This document shows, piece by piece, positions 9,437 to 22,040 of a stretch of DNA of 64,000 nucleotides. The notes beneath the pieces were generated by a model. It saw only the letters and a program-made list of their open reading frames with translations. It did no database searches and had not been told where the DNA came from. Position 1 is the stretch's first letter. Every line of letters begins with the position of its first letter. The translations under genes and the position numbers were made by a program. Origin of the DNA: Lathyrus oleraceus (Eukaryota; Streptophyta; Magnoliopsida; Fabales; Fabaceae); the NCBI RefSeq assembly GCF_024323335.1, contig NC_066581.1:461714289-461778288 (forward strand), given 5' to 3'.

Positions 9437-10686
9437 AACTCTTCATGCCTTTTGCACAAAGCACGAAAATGCTCTTCCCACATATCCTTCTCTTACTTCA
9501 TCTTGGTGAGTGTGTCTTCCAACTCCTCTACATCTGGTTAAGGAGAGTTAATGGCTCAACCACAACCATAGACATAGGTCTTTCACAAGGATAAGGCATC
9601 TTCAACTCCAAACCTCTCTTCTTCACCTGAAGATTGTAAGCTTCCAAAGCTACACAATTGCACGGACCAAACTCGGATCTTCCTTTCCTATTCCTATTAT
9701 GCCAAGCATGCACAATCTTCTGCTTCAAATGTTGGATATTTACCCTCTTGATAGAAAAGACCTTATAACAAAGTGTTATTAGGTTTGTCTCTCAAGGGGA
9801 ACCCAAGATGAAGACGAGCCAAAGAAGGGTTGTAGTTAATTCCTCCTTGTGTACCAATGAGAGGTACATTAGAGAATTCACCATAACTATCAATAATGTC
9901 CAAACTTCCCAAAGAAGGATCATACCAAACTATGTCATCATTAGTGAGAGACATAAGTCTCTGAGACCACCGTAGACATTGTTTGTTCTCCACAAAAGTA
10001 GGCGTCTGAGGCAAGTGATAAATAAACCACTTGTACAAAAGAGGAATGCAACAAACAATAGTCCCTCCACCCTTAGAATTTCTTAGATGCAAAGAGAAAT
10101 ACATATCACCCAACAAAGTAGGCACAGGATTCCCAATCAAGAAAATTCTAATGGTGTTAACATCAACAAAACCGTCAATGTTAGGGAACAAAGCTAATCC
10201 ATAAATGAGCAACACAAAGATAGCTTCAAAAGCATCCACACTACCGGCCTGAGCAAAAGCAGTAGCTTCCTTGATGAGGAAATCAGATGGCAACCCAAAC
10301 AATCCTCCTTTCTTCACCCAATGAGCCTCAATCTCAGACTTCTTCAAGTGAAGAGCTTCAGCAATAAGATGAGATATGGGAATCCCTTCCAATCCACTAA
10401 AAGGTACTCTACTAGAAACAGGTATCCTTAAGAGATGAGAATACTCCTCCAATGTAGGCACAAGCTGAAAATCTGGGAAAGTGAAGCAACGATAGAGAGG
10501 ATCATAGAACTGCACTAGTACACTCAAAAGTCCTTCAACCACATCAGTAGACAAGATAGACAGAAGCTTCCCATGGGATTGTTTTAAGTCCAATGGATCT
10601 AATACAAAATATGCTATCTTCCTTAACTCTTTCAAGTCGGGACATCTGAAACTGTACTTCTTAGTGTTCCTTCGTCCACAATCCAT
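9437..10686 (-). pseudogene. Ogre B ORF1 (DUF7745-like), cut by element A
   Basis: The ATG at 10686 opens a frame of 307 codons. It aligns by eye to ORF1 of Ogre F, with shared QFYDPLYRCFTFPDFQLVPTLEEYS, GNPVPTLL, PLLYKWF, W-qR-MSLT, GEF--VPLIGTQGGINYNP and LRQLGF-like ends. I believe this domain is catalogued as DUF7745, though I could not check. The frame ends at 9763 but coding continues in another frame at 9728-9528 (YNLQVKKRGLELKMPYPCERP), then DVEELEDTLTKMK and EKDMWEEHFRALCKRHEEF coiled-coil stretches up to 9437, where element A begins. So there is at least one frameshift and one further stop. The protein lies ahead of gag in Ogre elements and its function is unknown. Confidence 0.8.
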
Positions 10687-11524
10687 GGTCTGAAAATATT
10701 TGCAAATAATACCTCAGTTCCTTGAAATTTTCTGTGATGAAAGTTATGATGCGCATGAATGCATGAATGCAACAATCACAAATAAGGGATCACACACAAG
10801 GAAAACAAAGGTCAAGGGATGAATCAAGTCATTGTCAAGATCAATCATCCATTTTGGTGGATTATGGTTTACACCTTATCAACACCCAAGTTTCATTGAT
10901 ATTGACAAGACTTTATTGGATCGACCAAGAATAAAGGGTTTGTTGTAAGTCACGAGCATGGAGTTTGGGTAATAACCATCCCAAAGGAGTGAACTAAGGA
11001 TAAAAACCTGTAGATCATGTTCTAAAAAGTTCCCAGAGTCTCAATTCCATCTTTCAGATATTATAGGTTAAGATGACTGACTCATCGATCCATAATATTC
11101 TCAAGAGAAACTCGTCCGAGTGTAGTATCGCGTAACAACTGTTATCAAGTCTACACTTGAACAGTCTCCGCACTACGTCCTAAATAGGCCAAAAGGGGGT
11201 AAATATTCTACGGTCCTCAGTTTCTCGAACCCAAATTAGAGATAGTAATGCCTAGCCACAAATACTTGTGTGACATTTCCAAATCCAAAAGGGTCTCCAC
11301 TGAGCAGATGGATCTCAAGCCAACTTGTTAAGGACTACTCCACACAAGTCGAACATGACTATACCATCCTCCTATCTTAATTGCACTCAAGTTCAGGTTA
11401 GAACTTATCTCACCACTCAGAGATCACCAAGCACAACAAGCAAATTATATCACACAAATATACATACATCACATATATACAATTATATACACACAAAAAA
11501 GTAGGCTAAACCCACTAGAGACTA
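10687..11524 (-). other. Ogre B leader between PBS and ORF1
   Basis: Noncoding leader of the Ogre transcript. It shares with the F leader a TCACGAGC-type block and AT-rich stretches near the PBS, including an ATATAC-rich run at 11450-11500. No other gene or RNA is seen. Confidence 0.6.
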
Positions 11525-11543
11525 CTCCCCAGCAGAGTCGCCA
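11525..11543 (-). other. Ogre B primer binding site (tRNA-Arg type)
   Basis: The minus strand reads TGGCGACTCTGCTGGGGAG, 9 nt after the LTR end. It matches the Ogre-type PBS reported as complementary to tRNA-Arg, and is identical over 17 nt to the F PBS at 42448-42464. Confidence 0.85.
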
Positions 11544-11552
11544 CTTAATTTC

Positions 11553-14500
11553 TATAGCGGTAAATTCATGATCATCAAGCTATGGATAAGCTAGACATCA
11601 AATAACAAGAGTCGCCACCGCGCTTCTATTGTTTCCGAGGGAAAAGGGAAAAGTACGAACAAAAACCAAAGGTAAGAAGTTTTCAAATCAAAACTAATAA
11701 AAGGCCAGAGATTACAGGAATGGGGGTTGGTTACACCGAGGGAAGGTGTTAGCACCCAAAGTGTCCTAGGTACTCCTAGGGAGCCCTTTTTTGTGTGAAT
11801 ATGTATTTTATACAAAAATGATGTTTACAAACAAATAGAGTGAGGGGATGAGAAAAGAATTCATTAATTATATTTTTGTGTTTGCCAAGACCTTCGGACT
11901 TTTGCCTACGTACCAACATAAAAATGAGGGATTAAAACCTCGCAGTTCGTGAAACAAATTTCAAAGTGGATGCATTTCTTTTAACAAAATTAAGTTTGAA
12001 AGGCACAAAGGCCTGAAAATGGTTTGATTGAGTTAGTTTTTTTTTTGGTTTTTTGAAAGTTTAGGTCAAGTATAGTTAAGTCTATTTACAAATTTGATGA
12101 AGAAAAGAAGTTTGAAAATGCAATGGCATAAGGCCAAAGTTTCTATTTTGCAAAGTGGTCAAAGTTTAGAACAAAACTAGTTCAATAAAAAAAGATTTTA
12201 AAAAAAGGGGGAGATATTTTGAAATTAAATAAATGGGGAGGAGATGAAGAGACTAATCCTATGCACAAAATTAAAAGTTAAGAGTTGAAAAGATCTGACC
12301 GATTGGTAGCAATCCAATAGGCAAGAATGGCATATAGAAATCCCAAATTCCCTTGGATATTAGAATCAAGCAACACACAATGTATATAATATCAACTTGA
12401 AGAGCAAGGCATCAAATAAAGATAGCCACATCCAAGCTTAGCCACTCCATGATCTTCTTCAGATTAAGCCCATGTAACAGATGAATTCCACAAGTCATAG
12501 GTTCAAAATAACAACTTCACAATGATCATATTGCAGATGAACTCAAAGGGATCTTGAATGATGTATCAGATGAAGTTTCAAATTGCAATCACTTGGTTTC
12601 ATAAAAGTTGGCATTGGCCAAGTCCTTTAGCATAGGGAGGTTGCTTAAATTCTAAGTCCAATTTGTCCAAGATCAAGTCAACAGTCCCACAATTTTTTTA
12701 AAGGTTTTTGTTCTTATTATGTACATTAATGGTCCAAGACCACATAAACAAACAAAATATACACAAGCAAGATATATCACACAATATGGTCCAAATGGAC
12801 AAAGGGGAAATGACATTAACATAAACAATTAGAATGGTATGAATAATGGCAAATGAATAGAACTTAAAAATTAAAATGCATTAAAATAAGGACTTGAAAT
12901 TAAATGTTAGTTGTTAATGAGTTAGAAGTTAGTATTGTTTTGCTTTTGCTTTTCATTTTAGTCATTCTTTGGAGAATACTCAACCCACTTATCACAAGCA
13001 TGGATCCTTGAGCCAAGATATCTACCAAAGGAAGGAAAAAAGGCCAAGTTTCCATACAATAACATGAAAGAGGGGAGACTTACAATCTCACTAACTAGAA
13101 AGCTATGCCTTTTTGTGTCAAAAATTTAGCACTATATTAAGCAATCGTAATTGGACTTACGTAGAAGTCACAACTATTTTAGGTCGGGCAATAGAATTTT
13201 CGTGTTAATGCATGTTAGAGACATAATATAATGGACTATGCTCATGAAACATACCACACACAAAAAGAATATGCAAAAGAGGTGGCCTAGTCTCATCCAT
13301 ACTTATGTTGATTTTGCAATCAACTAGCCTTGTGACTTAGAGATATCATAGGCCAAATGAGATGAATGCATAAAGAAGGGGAATGACATGAAAAGGGAAG
13401 TGAATGGATCAAAACTCAAATTGGTCAAAGGAGGACTTTTACCAAATTAATATCATTCATTCATTTTGGGAGATGGAATGTACATTCCATCAATCCCCTA
13501 AATCCAATGATATTAACTTAACATAGTCAAATCAACCTTGACCAAGGCCCAACATTATGATTCAAACTGACACATATCATCACAATAGGTCAACATAATT
13601 ATTTTGCATTTATTCAAATTAAAAATACTAAAATAAGGCATTTAAATTAAATATGGTTTGTCAAATTCCTAAGACCTCATCAAAACACCAAAGAAATGGC
13701 CATGAGATTTATCATAGGTCAAACAAGGTCAAGGGACCTTGGAGAAAAAAATTCTGAATTTTTAAAGACTTAAAAGTATTTTTAAACAATTAAAAATAAT
13801 CACAAAATCAATTAAATCATGAAAAATATTAATAATGATCCAAAAAATAATTTTAATTCAAAATATGAAAGAGGAAATTATTTGAATTTTTTTGGTGAAA
13901 CTGTCATATTTTTTGGATCAATATTAAAATTAAGATGAATTAATGAAAATCAAAGGAATAAAAATTAAGGTCATAAAACCAAAAAAATGTGAGCCACTTG
14001 ATCTCTTACATTAATTGAGGTGGCAGATCAAGTGGACACAAACGGGCATTCCATGATGGAACCTAGTCAGCGTGCCACACGCGTGGTAATCAAAACCAAC
14101 GCCTAAGATTAAAATAAATTGAATGGATGCTGTGGCTGGGAGACGTGCCAACGCACCGCCAGAGCCAGAGCTCTGGTCTTCTTCTCCGGTGGACCTCACC
14201 AGACTGGTCCACTCTCAACCATCACCGAAATAAAAAAGGAGAACATGATCTGAAAGAAAAAATGGCGTAGAGCCCGAATCTGACCTCAATTTTAACTAAC
14301 TCCACATATATAGAAACATATGAGGAGTTGAATTTTGAGGTGTGTCAACTGAGTTGCTTCGATTTGACCTCTAAGCAACTCAATCTTCTTGCCTACATTG
14401 GTAGGAGTTCAGACAACCAAAGATCCAAGAGAATTGATGAGAATTGAGTGAGAATCGAAGAGATGAAGTTTTCTAAAAATTACCTTCAATGTTGTATAGA

Positions 14501-16253
14501 AATTGAGGTTGCTTGCTTCAAACACGATCTGACCACACTTAAAAAGCTTACAGGGAGTGGTTAACAATGGTGCAAGGCTTTGGATCCTGGAGTTCTTGAT
14601 TCTCCAAACAGTTGAGACTCAAACTCAATTTTTAGATTGAAACTTATCAAGTTTTCCTTTAGAATGAGAGGGTTTCAATTGGGGGAAAAGCTGGCGCGCA
14701 AGGTGTGTTTGAATTAGGCTCCAAGGGCCTGTATTTATAGCATTTGGGATTGCTAATTGCACACTTGAAAATTTGCTAAATTTGGCAATGTGATGCACAA
14801 GCTTGCATGGGCATGTACATGCCTATGAAGCAATCCATTTTGATCCAATTGCAACTGTACTGAAGTTCAAATGATGCTTGATTGGCAAGGCAATGTGAAA
14901 TGGAGTTTTGGACATTTGATTTCCTCCAATGGTGCAACTCTGTTAAAGCCATGTGCAGCCCTAGCAAACTTCATCCTAAATGCATCAACTTGAGTTCTTT
15001 GGAAATCTTGGATCAAGGGAAACAAGTTTGATGTTGAACACTTTTCATTTGGAGCTGGGATCATGGTGAATTTGAAGGTGGAAGTTTGGAAATTTCAACA
15101 TGTTGAAAAAAATTCTAAGTGTCAAGCCATATATCTCAATATTCCACCTTGCTTAACTTTTTATGTGAGCTTCAAATGAGAAAAGTGTCTTCATAAAAGT
15201 TATATCTCTTTTAAAGACATTCAAAATGGTCACAAATTTCATGTCATTTGGATTTAGAATGATAGAGTTATGAATTTTTGAAGTTTGGAAAAATCACTTG
15301 TTCAATGGTATAGGTCAAAAATGACCTATAATGTATCCTCATATCACATGCTCATAAAAGTTGAATTAGCTCTCACTACAAACATAAAAGTTGAAGTATA
15401 CATCTTGAATTTGATTATGAAACTTGGAAATCTTTCATCTCATAAAAATTGAGCATGTTATGGCCTTGGGAAGTTGACTTTCAAATTAGGGTTTAGAATA
15501 AATGACCTCTAATGTTTCAACATAGAAAATGATTTTCCAAGCAAAACTATGTCTAGGTCTCAACATTAAAGTTATTTGGAATGTCATTTAGAGTAACTTT
15601 GATCTTGAAATAATTTTCATATGGTGAAAATTGTAGGATATAGGGTCCAGGGAGACCTAGTTTTGATCAGATGAATTCATATTGCCAACACCCATCAACC
15701 AACTTGCTAACCGTCAATTCTCTTGACTTTCTAGAATAATGGTAGATCATATATGCATAAGATGATGAATTTTGAAGTGTCCCTTGAGAAATTTGATCAA
15801 TTGGTGAGATGGCTTATTGGAGAAGTTACTCAAGATACCCAGTCAAACTAGGGTTTCCAAGGCAAATCACCTCCAAAATCTTGAAGAAAACCTAATCAAT
15901 ATAACATGTAGGAATCAATGGAACTCATACATGATGATTATAACCATTCATGGATCAAATTCATGGTTATGCTCCTTGTCATGAGGGCCTCAAACCCTAG
16001 ATATGAACTTGATAAATCAATGTGATCATGCCCTACCTACAAAAGAGTTAGGCAAATGCAAAGACATATTTTTGGTATTTTGGTTAGTAAAATGATAATA
16101 TACAAGTATGATACAATCACATGGTGCTTGGTGATCTCTCCCAAAACAAACCCAATGAGAGAGGGGTAAGGAGGATGCCAAGGTATGATCCCAATGTTAG
16201 TGCTTATGATGAAATTGCATGAGGGATCTTAGGGTCAAAATTGGGGTCTTACA
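11553..16253 (-). repeat. Ogre B 5' LTR (about 4.7 kb)
   Basis: On the minus strand it starts TGTAAGACCCC at 16253 and ends near 11553 in ACCGCTATA, where the expected terminal CA has become TA. A TATA box TATAAATA lies at 14739-14732, so the transcribed R-U5 part is about 3.1 kb. A PBS-like TGGCGACTCT lies in U5 at 11608-11617. The block GGGTGCTAACACCTTCCC at 11741-11757 is shared with all Ogre LTR ends here. Beyond 16253 the sequence switches to the interior of another LTR (O), so B inserted into O. ORFs inside are chance frames. Confidence 0.82.
14732..14739 (-). promoter_or_regulatory. Ogre B LTR TATA box
   Basis: The minus strand reads TATAAATA, and the related position in LTR O (17477-17484) has the same motif. 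Conservation between two diverged LTRs supports it as the promoter. Confidence 0.5.
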
Positions 16254-18136
16254 CCCCCTAAATCCAATAGTATTGATCAAATGAAAGTTCAAATCAACCA
16301 TGATCAAGGCCAAACAGAAAGTCAAAAATCACAAAGTCAATCAAATGGCTCAATAATATTTTTAAACAATTAAAAATCATATTAAAAATGAATTAAAATG
16401 CATTTTTTAAAAGTAAAAACCTCAAATCACCAAATAAACGGCCAAGGGATTTATCCTATGTCAAACAAGGTCAAAGGACCTTAGAAAAAAAAATTAGAAT
16501 TTTTGGAAAGTCAGAAATATTTAAAAATATTTAAAAATAAGTCAAAAATCATATAATTCACAAAAAATATCAAAATTAATCCAAAAAATGATTTTAATTC
16601 AAAATATGGAAAAGGAAAATATATAAAGATTTTTTGTGAAAGTTCCATATTTTTTGGATTAAAAATGAATTTAATATGAATTAAACAAAATATGGGTAAT
16701 TAAAATAAAATCATAATAATTAAAATAAAAGGAAAAACATGGGTCATCAGTTCTCCCTCATTAATTAAGGTGGCAGATCTGATAGCCACACGCTAAGGGT
16801 GTACCAAACACTTGAGTCAATGTGTCACAACAAGGGTAATTAAAACCAATGGCTCTCATTAAAATGTGGGGAGGTGATCAGATGGATAGGAACAAGCCAC
16901 CACATCACCGGAGCTAGGGCTCCGGTCATCTTCTCTGGCGGACCTCACCGGACTGGTCCACCACCAAAGTTTATGTAAATTCAAGATGCATACACTAATT
17001 TGAAGAGAAAAACGTCGGGAGTTCGAATCTGCCCTCAGAATATTCCAATTCCCAATATATAGAGAGAGATGTGGAAATTAAAATTGAGGAGAGTGAACTG
17101 AATTGCTTCGATTTAAATTCAAAGAAACTCAATCTTGTTGCCTACATTGGTAGGTCTTAAAATAACCAAAGAACGAGTGAAATGGTAGAGAATTGAGGGA
17201 GAATCAAAGAGGAGAAAATTCTATAAAATCACCTTCAGTTTGCTTCAATTGAGCTTACTCTCTCTTCTAATTTGGCTTGGCTTGCTCTTCCAACTTGCAG
17301 AAAGTGAAATGGATGATTAAATGGCTTGGATCCTTGGAGTTTCAATCCCAAAATATAAGTGGAATTGAAACTCGGTTTCAACTGAAATCTTCAAGTTTAT
17401 CTTATCAATGAAGGGTAGGGAGTTGCAGGATCAAAGTTGGGGCATAAGGGTCTTCATTCTGAGCTCAAGGGAAATGTATTTATAGTCATCCAATTTCTTT
17501 TCACACAGTTTCAATCAAATGCCAAAAATAGCAATGTCATCATGCATGCTTGCATGGGTGTGCACAAGGCTCTTGAAATGATGTGAATAAGTCCAAAATC
17601 ATGTGCAAGTCATCCTGAAACAATAACATGAAACCAAATGTGAATTTGAAAATTGGTCATGAAACTTTCCAAATGGGGCCATGCATTAAACCCATGCACA
17701 AGTCACTCAAAAATGCTCCAAATGTCATTATCTTGGACTCTTTGGAATGATAGCATGAAGGGAGCAACTTTGTTGTTGAAACTTTTTCTATTTGAAGCTT
17801 GGATCATGATGAATTTTGAGGTGGGATTTGGAAGAATCAAACATAGGTAAAAATTTTCTAAGTTAAAAGTCATATGACCACTTTTTCCACCATGAATATC
17901 TTTTTCTATGAGCTTTAAATGAAAATGGTTTATTCTTCAAAGTTGTATCTCCTTCATTACTCTTCAATTTAGTCACAAATTTGACACCATTTGAATCTTG
18001 CATGAGGGAGTTATGAATTTTAGAAGTTGAGGAAAATTGCTTGTTCAATGGTAATGGCCCAAAATGTGTGATCCCAAAGCCAATGCAAATGACGAGATAG
18101 CATGAGGGATCTTAGGGTCAAAATTTGGGTCTTACA
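16254..18136 (-). repeat. LTR O: remainder of an older Ogre LTR split by B
   Basis: It begins CCCCCTAAATCCAATAGTATT, matching LTR B from about 13495. It parallels LTR B to about 15310, then jumps to the terminal AGGGATCTTAGGGTCAAA block and ends TCTTACA at 18136. That implies a deletion of roughly 0.9 kb relative to B. Divergence from B is obvious by eye, so O is older. It has a TATA box at 17477-17484. Confidence 0.75.
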
Positions 18137-18611
18137 GGGTGACTAGTTGAGTATTGTCCTTAAAATGACAAAATGTCTTTTCTCACAAAAAAATGAATCA
18201 AAACAAACTCCCTTTGTTATTTTTACCACGAACTACGAGGTTTTGATCCTCCATTTCACTTTGTTAGTGCATAGGCATGAGACTTCAAAAGTCTTAGAAA
18301 ACATAAAAAATAAGAAAATATTTCTTTTTCCCATCTCTCCAATCTTTTACACACAACACTCATTTTCAAACCAAAAAGGCACATTTTCAAAGAGGTTCCC
18401 ATGAATTTTTAGGGTGCTAATACCTTCCTTCCCTTTGCATAACTAACCCTCAGGCCCTTGTTCTCTTTTTATTAGTTTTGTTTTAAAACTTCTTTATGTT
18501 TTGTTCATACTTTTTCCCTATTTCCTTTGGAAACAATAAAAGTGCGGTGGCGACTCTTGCTTTGGGATTTAAGTTAATCGATAGCTTAATCTCAATAAAT
18601 TTATCGCTACA
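18137..18611 (+). repeat. LTR P: right end of a plus-strand Ogre LTR
   Basis: In plus orientation it carries, in order, the CACGAACTACGAGGTTTTGA block, GGGTGCTAATACCTTCC (18411-18437 region), AACAATAAAAGTGCGGTGGCG and a terminal TTTATCGCTACA. This is the same order as the reverse complement of 11553-12040 of LTR B. A TGGCGACTCT motif lies at 18548-18557. No convincing PBS follows the end at 18611. Confidence 0.72.
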
Positions 18612-20962
18612 AAGGATAGGAAAGCTCCATCTTTACTCATTCCCTACCACTTAAGGCTCGTGGCACACAATTCTAATTGTATTTTTGAGTTTGATTAAGA
18701 AAGTTACACTTGATGTTGGATCAAGGGTTTATTGCTTGTTGATTTTAAAATGGTGATAAACATGGATATTTACAAGATAACAAATGTGAGAAATAAAGGG
18801 TCTCATTGTAAGATAGCCCAAAAGAAAGCCTTGTATGTGCAAAGTGCCTTATGCTAACATATGGATAATAGGCTTAAGAGAATGTCTCTCTAGGGTAGTG
18901 CCATGAATGCCATTCTTACAATAAAAGATTGCAAGTTACATATGAAAATCTAAGTTAGAGCATTGGGTCATGAATTAGGGAAAGGTCCACATGCAAGGGT
19001 CCTAATGAGTCCTCTAAGTCCACAGTGTGTCACAAATGAATGCATTTTTTTGTCTTTTGATTTTATCATGTTTTTGTTCTTTTTGATTTTGCAATAACAA
19101 TAAGTGAATGACAAATGATAAATATGCATGAGATATATACAATGATGATAAATATGAGGATGGGTGCTTGATAATAAATGACAACATAGTAGATTGACAA
19201 GAAAGATAAATGACAAATGATAAATTAGGTCAACAAGATCAATAGTTAGTGGTTAGAAAACAATTTGCACAAGGTAGCTACCTAGAGATTATCTATCCAC
19301 AAGTCATATGACTCAAAATGTGGCACATCAAGGGAAAATTTATCATTAATGTAAAATACTGAAGATTATACATGACCATTTATCAATAGATTTGAATCAA
19401 ATAAGGTTAGACAATCTTAAGTCCATCTATCAATGATTTGAACTGTGGAAGATTGTATTACGTAAGTATTACAAGTTAAAAGTCAAAAAATGTTCAAGTT
19501 AGACATCCAAATTCACGTGTTAGTGGTTAATGATCAATGGATACAACACAACCAAATGATATCAACAAGTAAGGCTCAAACAAGTGAAGGTCTCATCTAT
19601 GCATCAAGTGGTTCAAACATAACCAAATAGGGGAAATCTATCAACACCTCAAAGTGTCAAGAATGTTCCATTGATCATTCATCAACATGTTTGAAGTGTT
19701 GAAGATTAAATCAACCCTAAGACCAGTTACCATGACCAATAGATATCATCAACCAATGATTAAACACAAGGGTATAAAGGTCCAATAAAAATGATTAAAA
19801 AAATAAAATTATTAAAGGGAAAATAAAATACTTGGTAAAATATACTTAATGACATATTTGGTCAAAACAAATAATCAAGAAAAGAAAAGAAATTAAAATG
19901 GAAAGGGTTGATTTAAAATAAAAATGAAGAAAATCAAATTAAGAAAGAAAATAAAAGAAAAATGGGAGAAAAAGGACCAAGCGATGTCGGGGGTTGAACC
20001 TCTGACCCTGGGTCATGGGCCTAGCCCCTTTTCACTGGCCCAAGCGTGTTTGAATGACAATGAACACGCTAATGAAAATAATATACTTCAATTAAAAATA
20101 ACAATTGGGCCAACCCCGACCCTTTGATATGATTAGTTAACAAAAGTATGCGTGATTAATGGTTCTGATCCTAGGGAACACACACGCGCGCGTTGACTCG
20201 AGACACACACACACACACCCAGAAGCCAGGTCAAACACAACAACCAATACAAACATGCCAAGCTTTTTTTAATTTGAAACAAAAAGTAAACGCGGGAAGT
20301 AATGATCAACACCGTCATCTTCAACCATTCTAAAGTGGAAATCAAACCTCTACAACTCGAGGTTTTTAGTGGAATCAACCATGGATTCCACTCAACTTTT
20401 AATCTTTGTTGCCTTCCCCATACTCATGAGCCATTGGTTGGCTCTAAGTATGGAGTATTTCTGATGAACACGAACAAGAACTCAACCCTAAAAACAAAAA
20501 TTAAATCGTGTTGGTGCAATGATTGAAGCTCAAAACATAGGGCTTAGCTTCAAGGGATTAAAGGAGTAGCGTAGTAACTCGTTTGGAAGGAAATGAAGGT
20601 GTTAACTACCTTGTCGAAATTGGTTTCATATGGTAGTTCTGATGGATATGGGGAGCTCAGGTGGAGGTTGCTCAATCACTTCTAGGGATTTTTTTATGGT
20701 GCTAGAAATGCTTCAAAGGTTGAACTTGATAACTCTATTTTTGAAGGAAATAGGGTGAGTTCTCAGTAGGGTTTTAATGGCTCTGAAGCTTGGTTTATAA
20801 ATGGAGAAGCATCCCCTAATTATAGGGAAGCTGATGGAGTATTTTGGTTGAAGTTTTAGGGTTGGGAAGTCTGATTTAGGTTGAGCCCAAAAAGTGACAA
20901 AAATGAAAACTTATTGGCTAAGTGTGGTCTTTGCTTTGAAATTATTTTCCCTCCACTTTGTT
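18612..20962. other. Unassigned repeat-like DNA, probably Ogre P leader or a foreign LTR piece
   Basis: 2.35 kb of AT-rich DNA with no credible coding frame. It includes a short (AC)n tract near 20204-20218, a possible plus-strand TATA box (TATAAATG near 20799) and a block around 19985-20050 of the kind seen in legume LTRs. ORF1 of P would be expected here, but only its tail (20963-21262) is recognisable. The segment may therefore be an LTR fragment inserted in or replacing ORF1. Confidence 0.4.
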
Positions 20963-21262
20963 CAGCAGATAGAGGGTTACAATAAGGAGTTGAAGGAAGA
21001 AAGAACTCGTAGTAAGCAGTTGGAGGTTTCTTTATCTCAACACTAGATAGAACTCGACAAGCGGTTCGAGGAGATTCGAGGGTTGAAGGATAAAGTGCAT
21101 CATAGTAGAGAAGATATTGATCAGCTACAACAAGAAGCTACACATTAGGAAAGAAATAGTCGTCATTTGCAAGTGCTTTTGTATCAAAAGGAGTCATTAC
21201 TATAAGACCTGTTGAGTAGACTAATTCGGACTGTACCTTCAAGGATGCATGATGGTGATTGA
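20963..21262 (+). pseudogene. Ogre P ORF1 C-terminal coiled coil
   Basis: 100 codons read in one plus-strand frame with three internal stops. Segments such as QQIEGYNKELKEERTRSKQL, ELDKRFEEIRGLKDKVHH and LQVLLYQKESLL form a charged heptad-like pattern. It ends DLLSRLIRTVPSRMHDGD before a TGA. Its position just before a gag N-terminus and its coiled-coil nature match the tail of ORF1 in Ogre F. It is decayed and non-functional. Confidence 0.6.
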
Positions 21263-21580
21263 CCTAGATTCACTAGATGCTTAGTTATCTTTGGGGAGTT
21301 TTCATTATTATCTTTTAAGCACACTTGATGTAGCCCTTGGGGAAAATCTATAATAATTGTACTCTTTGTGTCATTATGAATATAAAAGGGTTCTTTTCAT
21401 TATCAGTCTTACCTTGTGTCGTTATTTTCTATGTTTATGATTGGTTACGACAAATAAAGACTCGAGGATTCCTTGGAAAATTTATAATAATAAAAAAACT
21501 TTTTGCATAATAAACTCATTCATATGCACTTTTTATCCTAAAACTAAATGCTTACATCCGTCTTCATCATCTTTAGAAAA
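21263..21580 (+). other. Spacer between ORF1 tail and gag of Ogre P
   Basis: AT-rich, noncoding; the equivalent spacer in F is about 360 bp. It has no feature beyond short A/T runs. Confidence 0.5.
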
Positions 21581-22040
21581 ATGACGACTCACCGATATTT
21601 CACCAGAGCCCACAAAAAGAGAATCATGTCTGATTTTGAACAAGAGAACACTTCAATAAGGGAGGCTCTAGCTCAATTCCAAGGAAAGATGGGTGCCATT
21701 TTGGAGCATCTGCAGGCCCAAAGGGACAAAGTTGTTGTTGTTGTCAATCAAGTTGATGTTACTATGGTGACTTCTGTTGCTGACACAACTCTTGTTGTGA
21801 TGGATCCTATTGACCCGGTTGTTCAACCTGATGTTGTTAGTTAACCTCTGTCTCAAGATGGTCCTAGTAGGTTTATTGCTTCCTACCCATGGGGAATGCC
21901 TCACAATTACAACCCTCAGTGTGCTGCTTGAAATATGTTCATGCCATATCAATCCTTCACTGCTGCTTCTTCCAATGTGAATCATGTTGCCTTCCTGTGG
22001 GGGGTACATAATCCTTACTCTGATCAAGAGGTTGACACCA
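21581..22040 (+). pseudogene. gag: Ogre P gag N-terminus, interrupted by LTR D
   Basis: The ATG at 21581 starts MTTHRYFTRAHKKRI, matching the RPHRYSTRLNQQRSM region of F gag, and is followed by an AQFQGKMGAILEHLQAQRD coiled-coil-like stretch. There is a stop at 21842-21844. The frame continues (PLSQDGPSRFIASYPWGMP) with a second stop near 21930 and is cut at 22040 by LTR D. The GTT/GTC-rich tract at 21730-21750 encodes a poly-Val run. Confidence 0.65.

Noticed and set aside
20204..20218. (AC)n microsatellite as a regulatory Z-DNA element
   Set aside because: The tract is short and there is no evidence of function.
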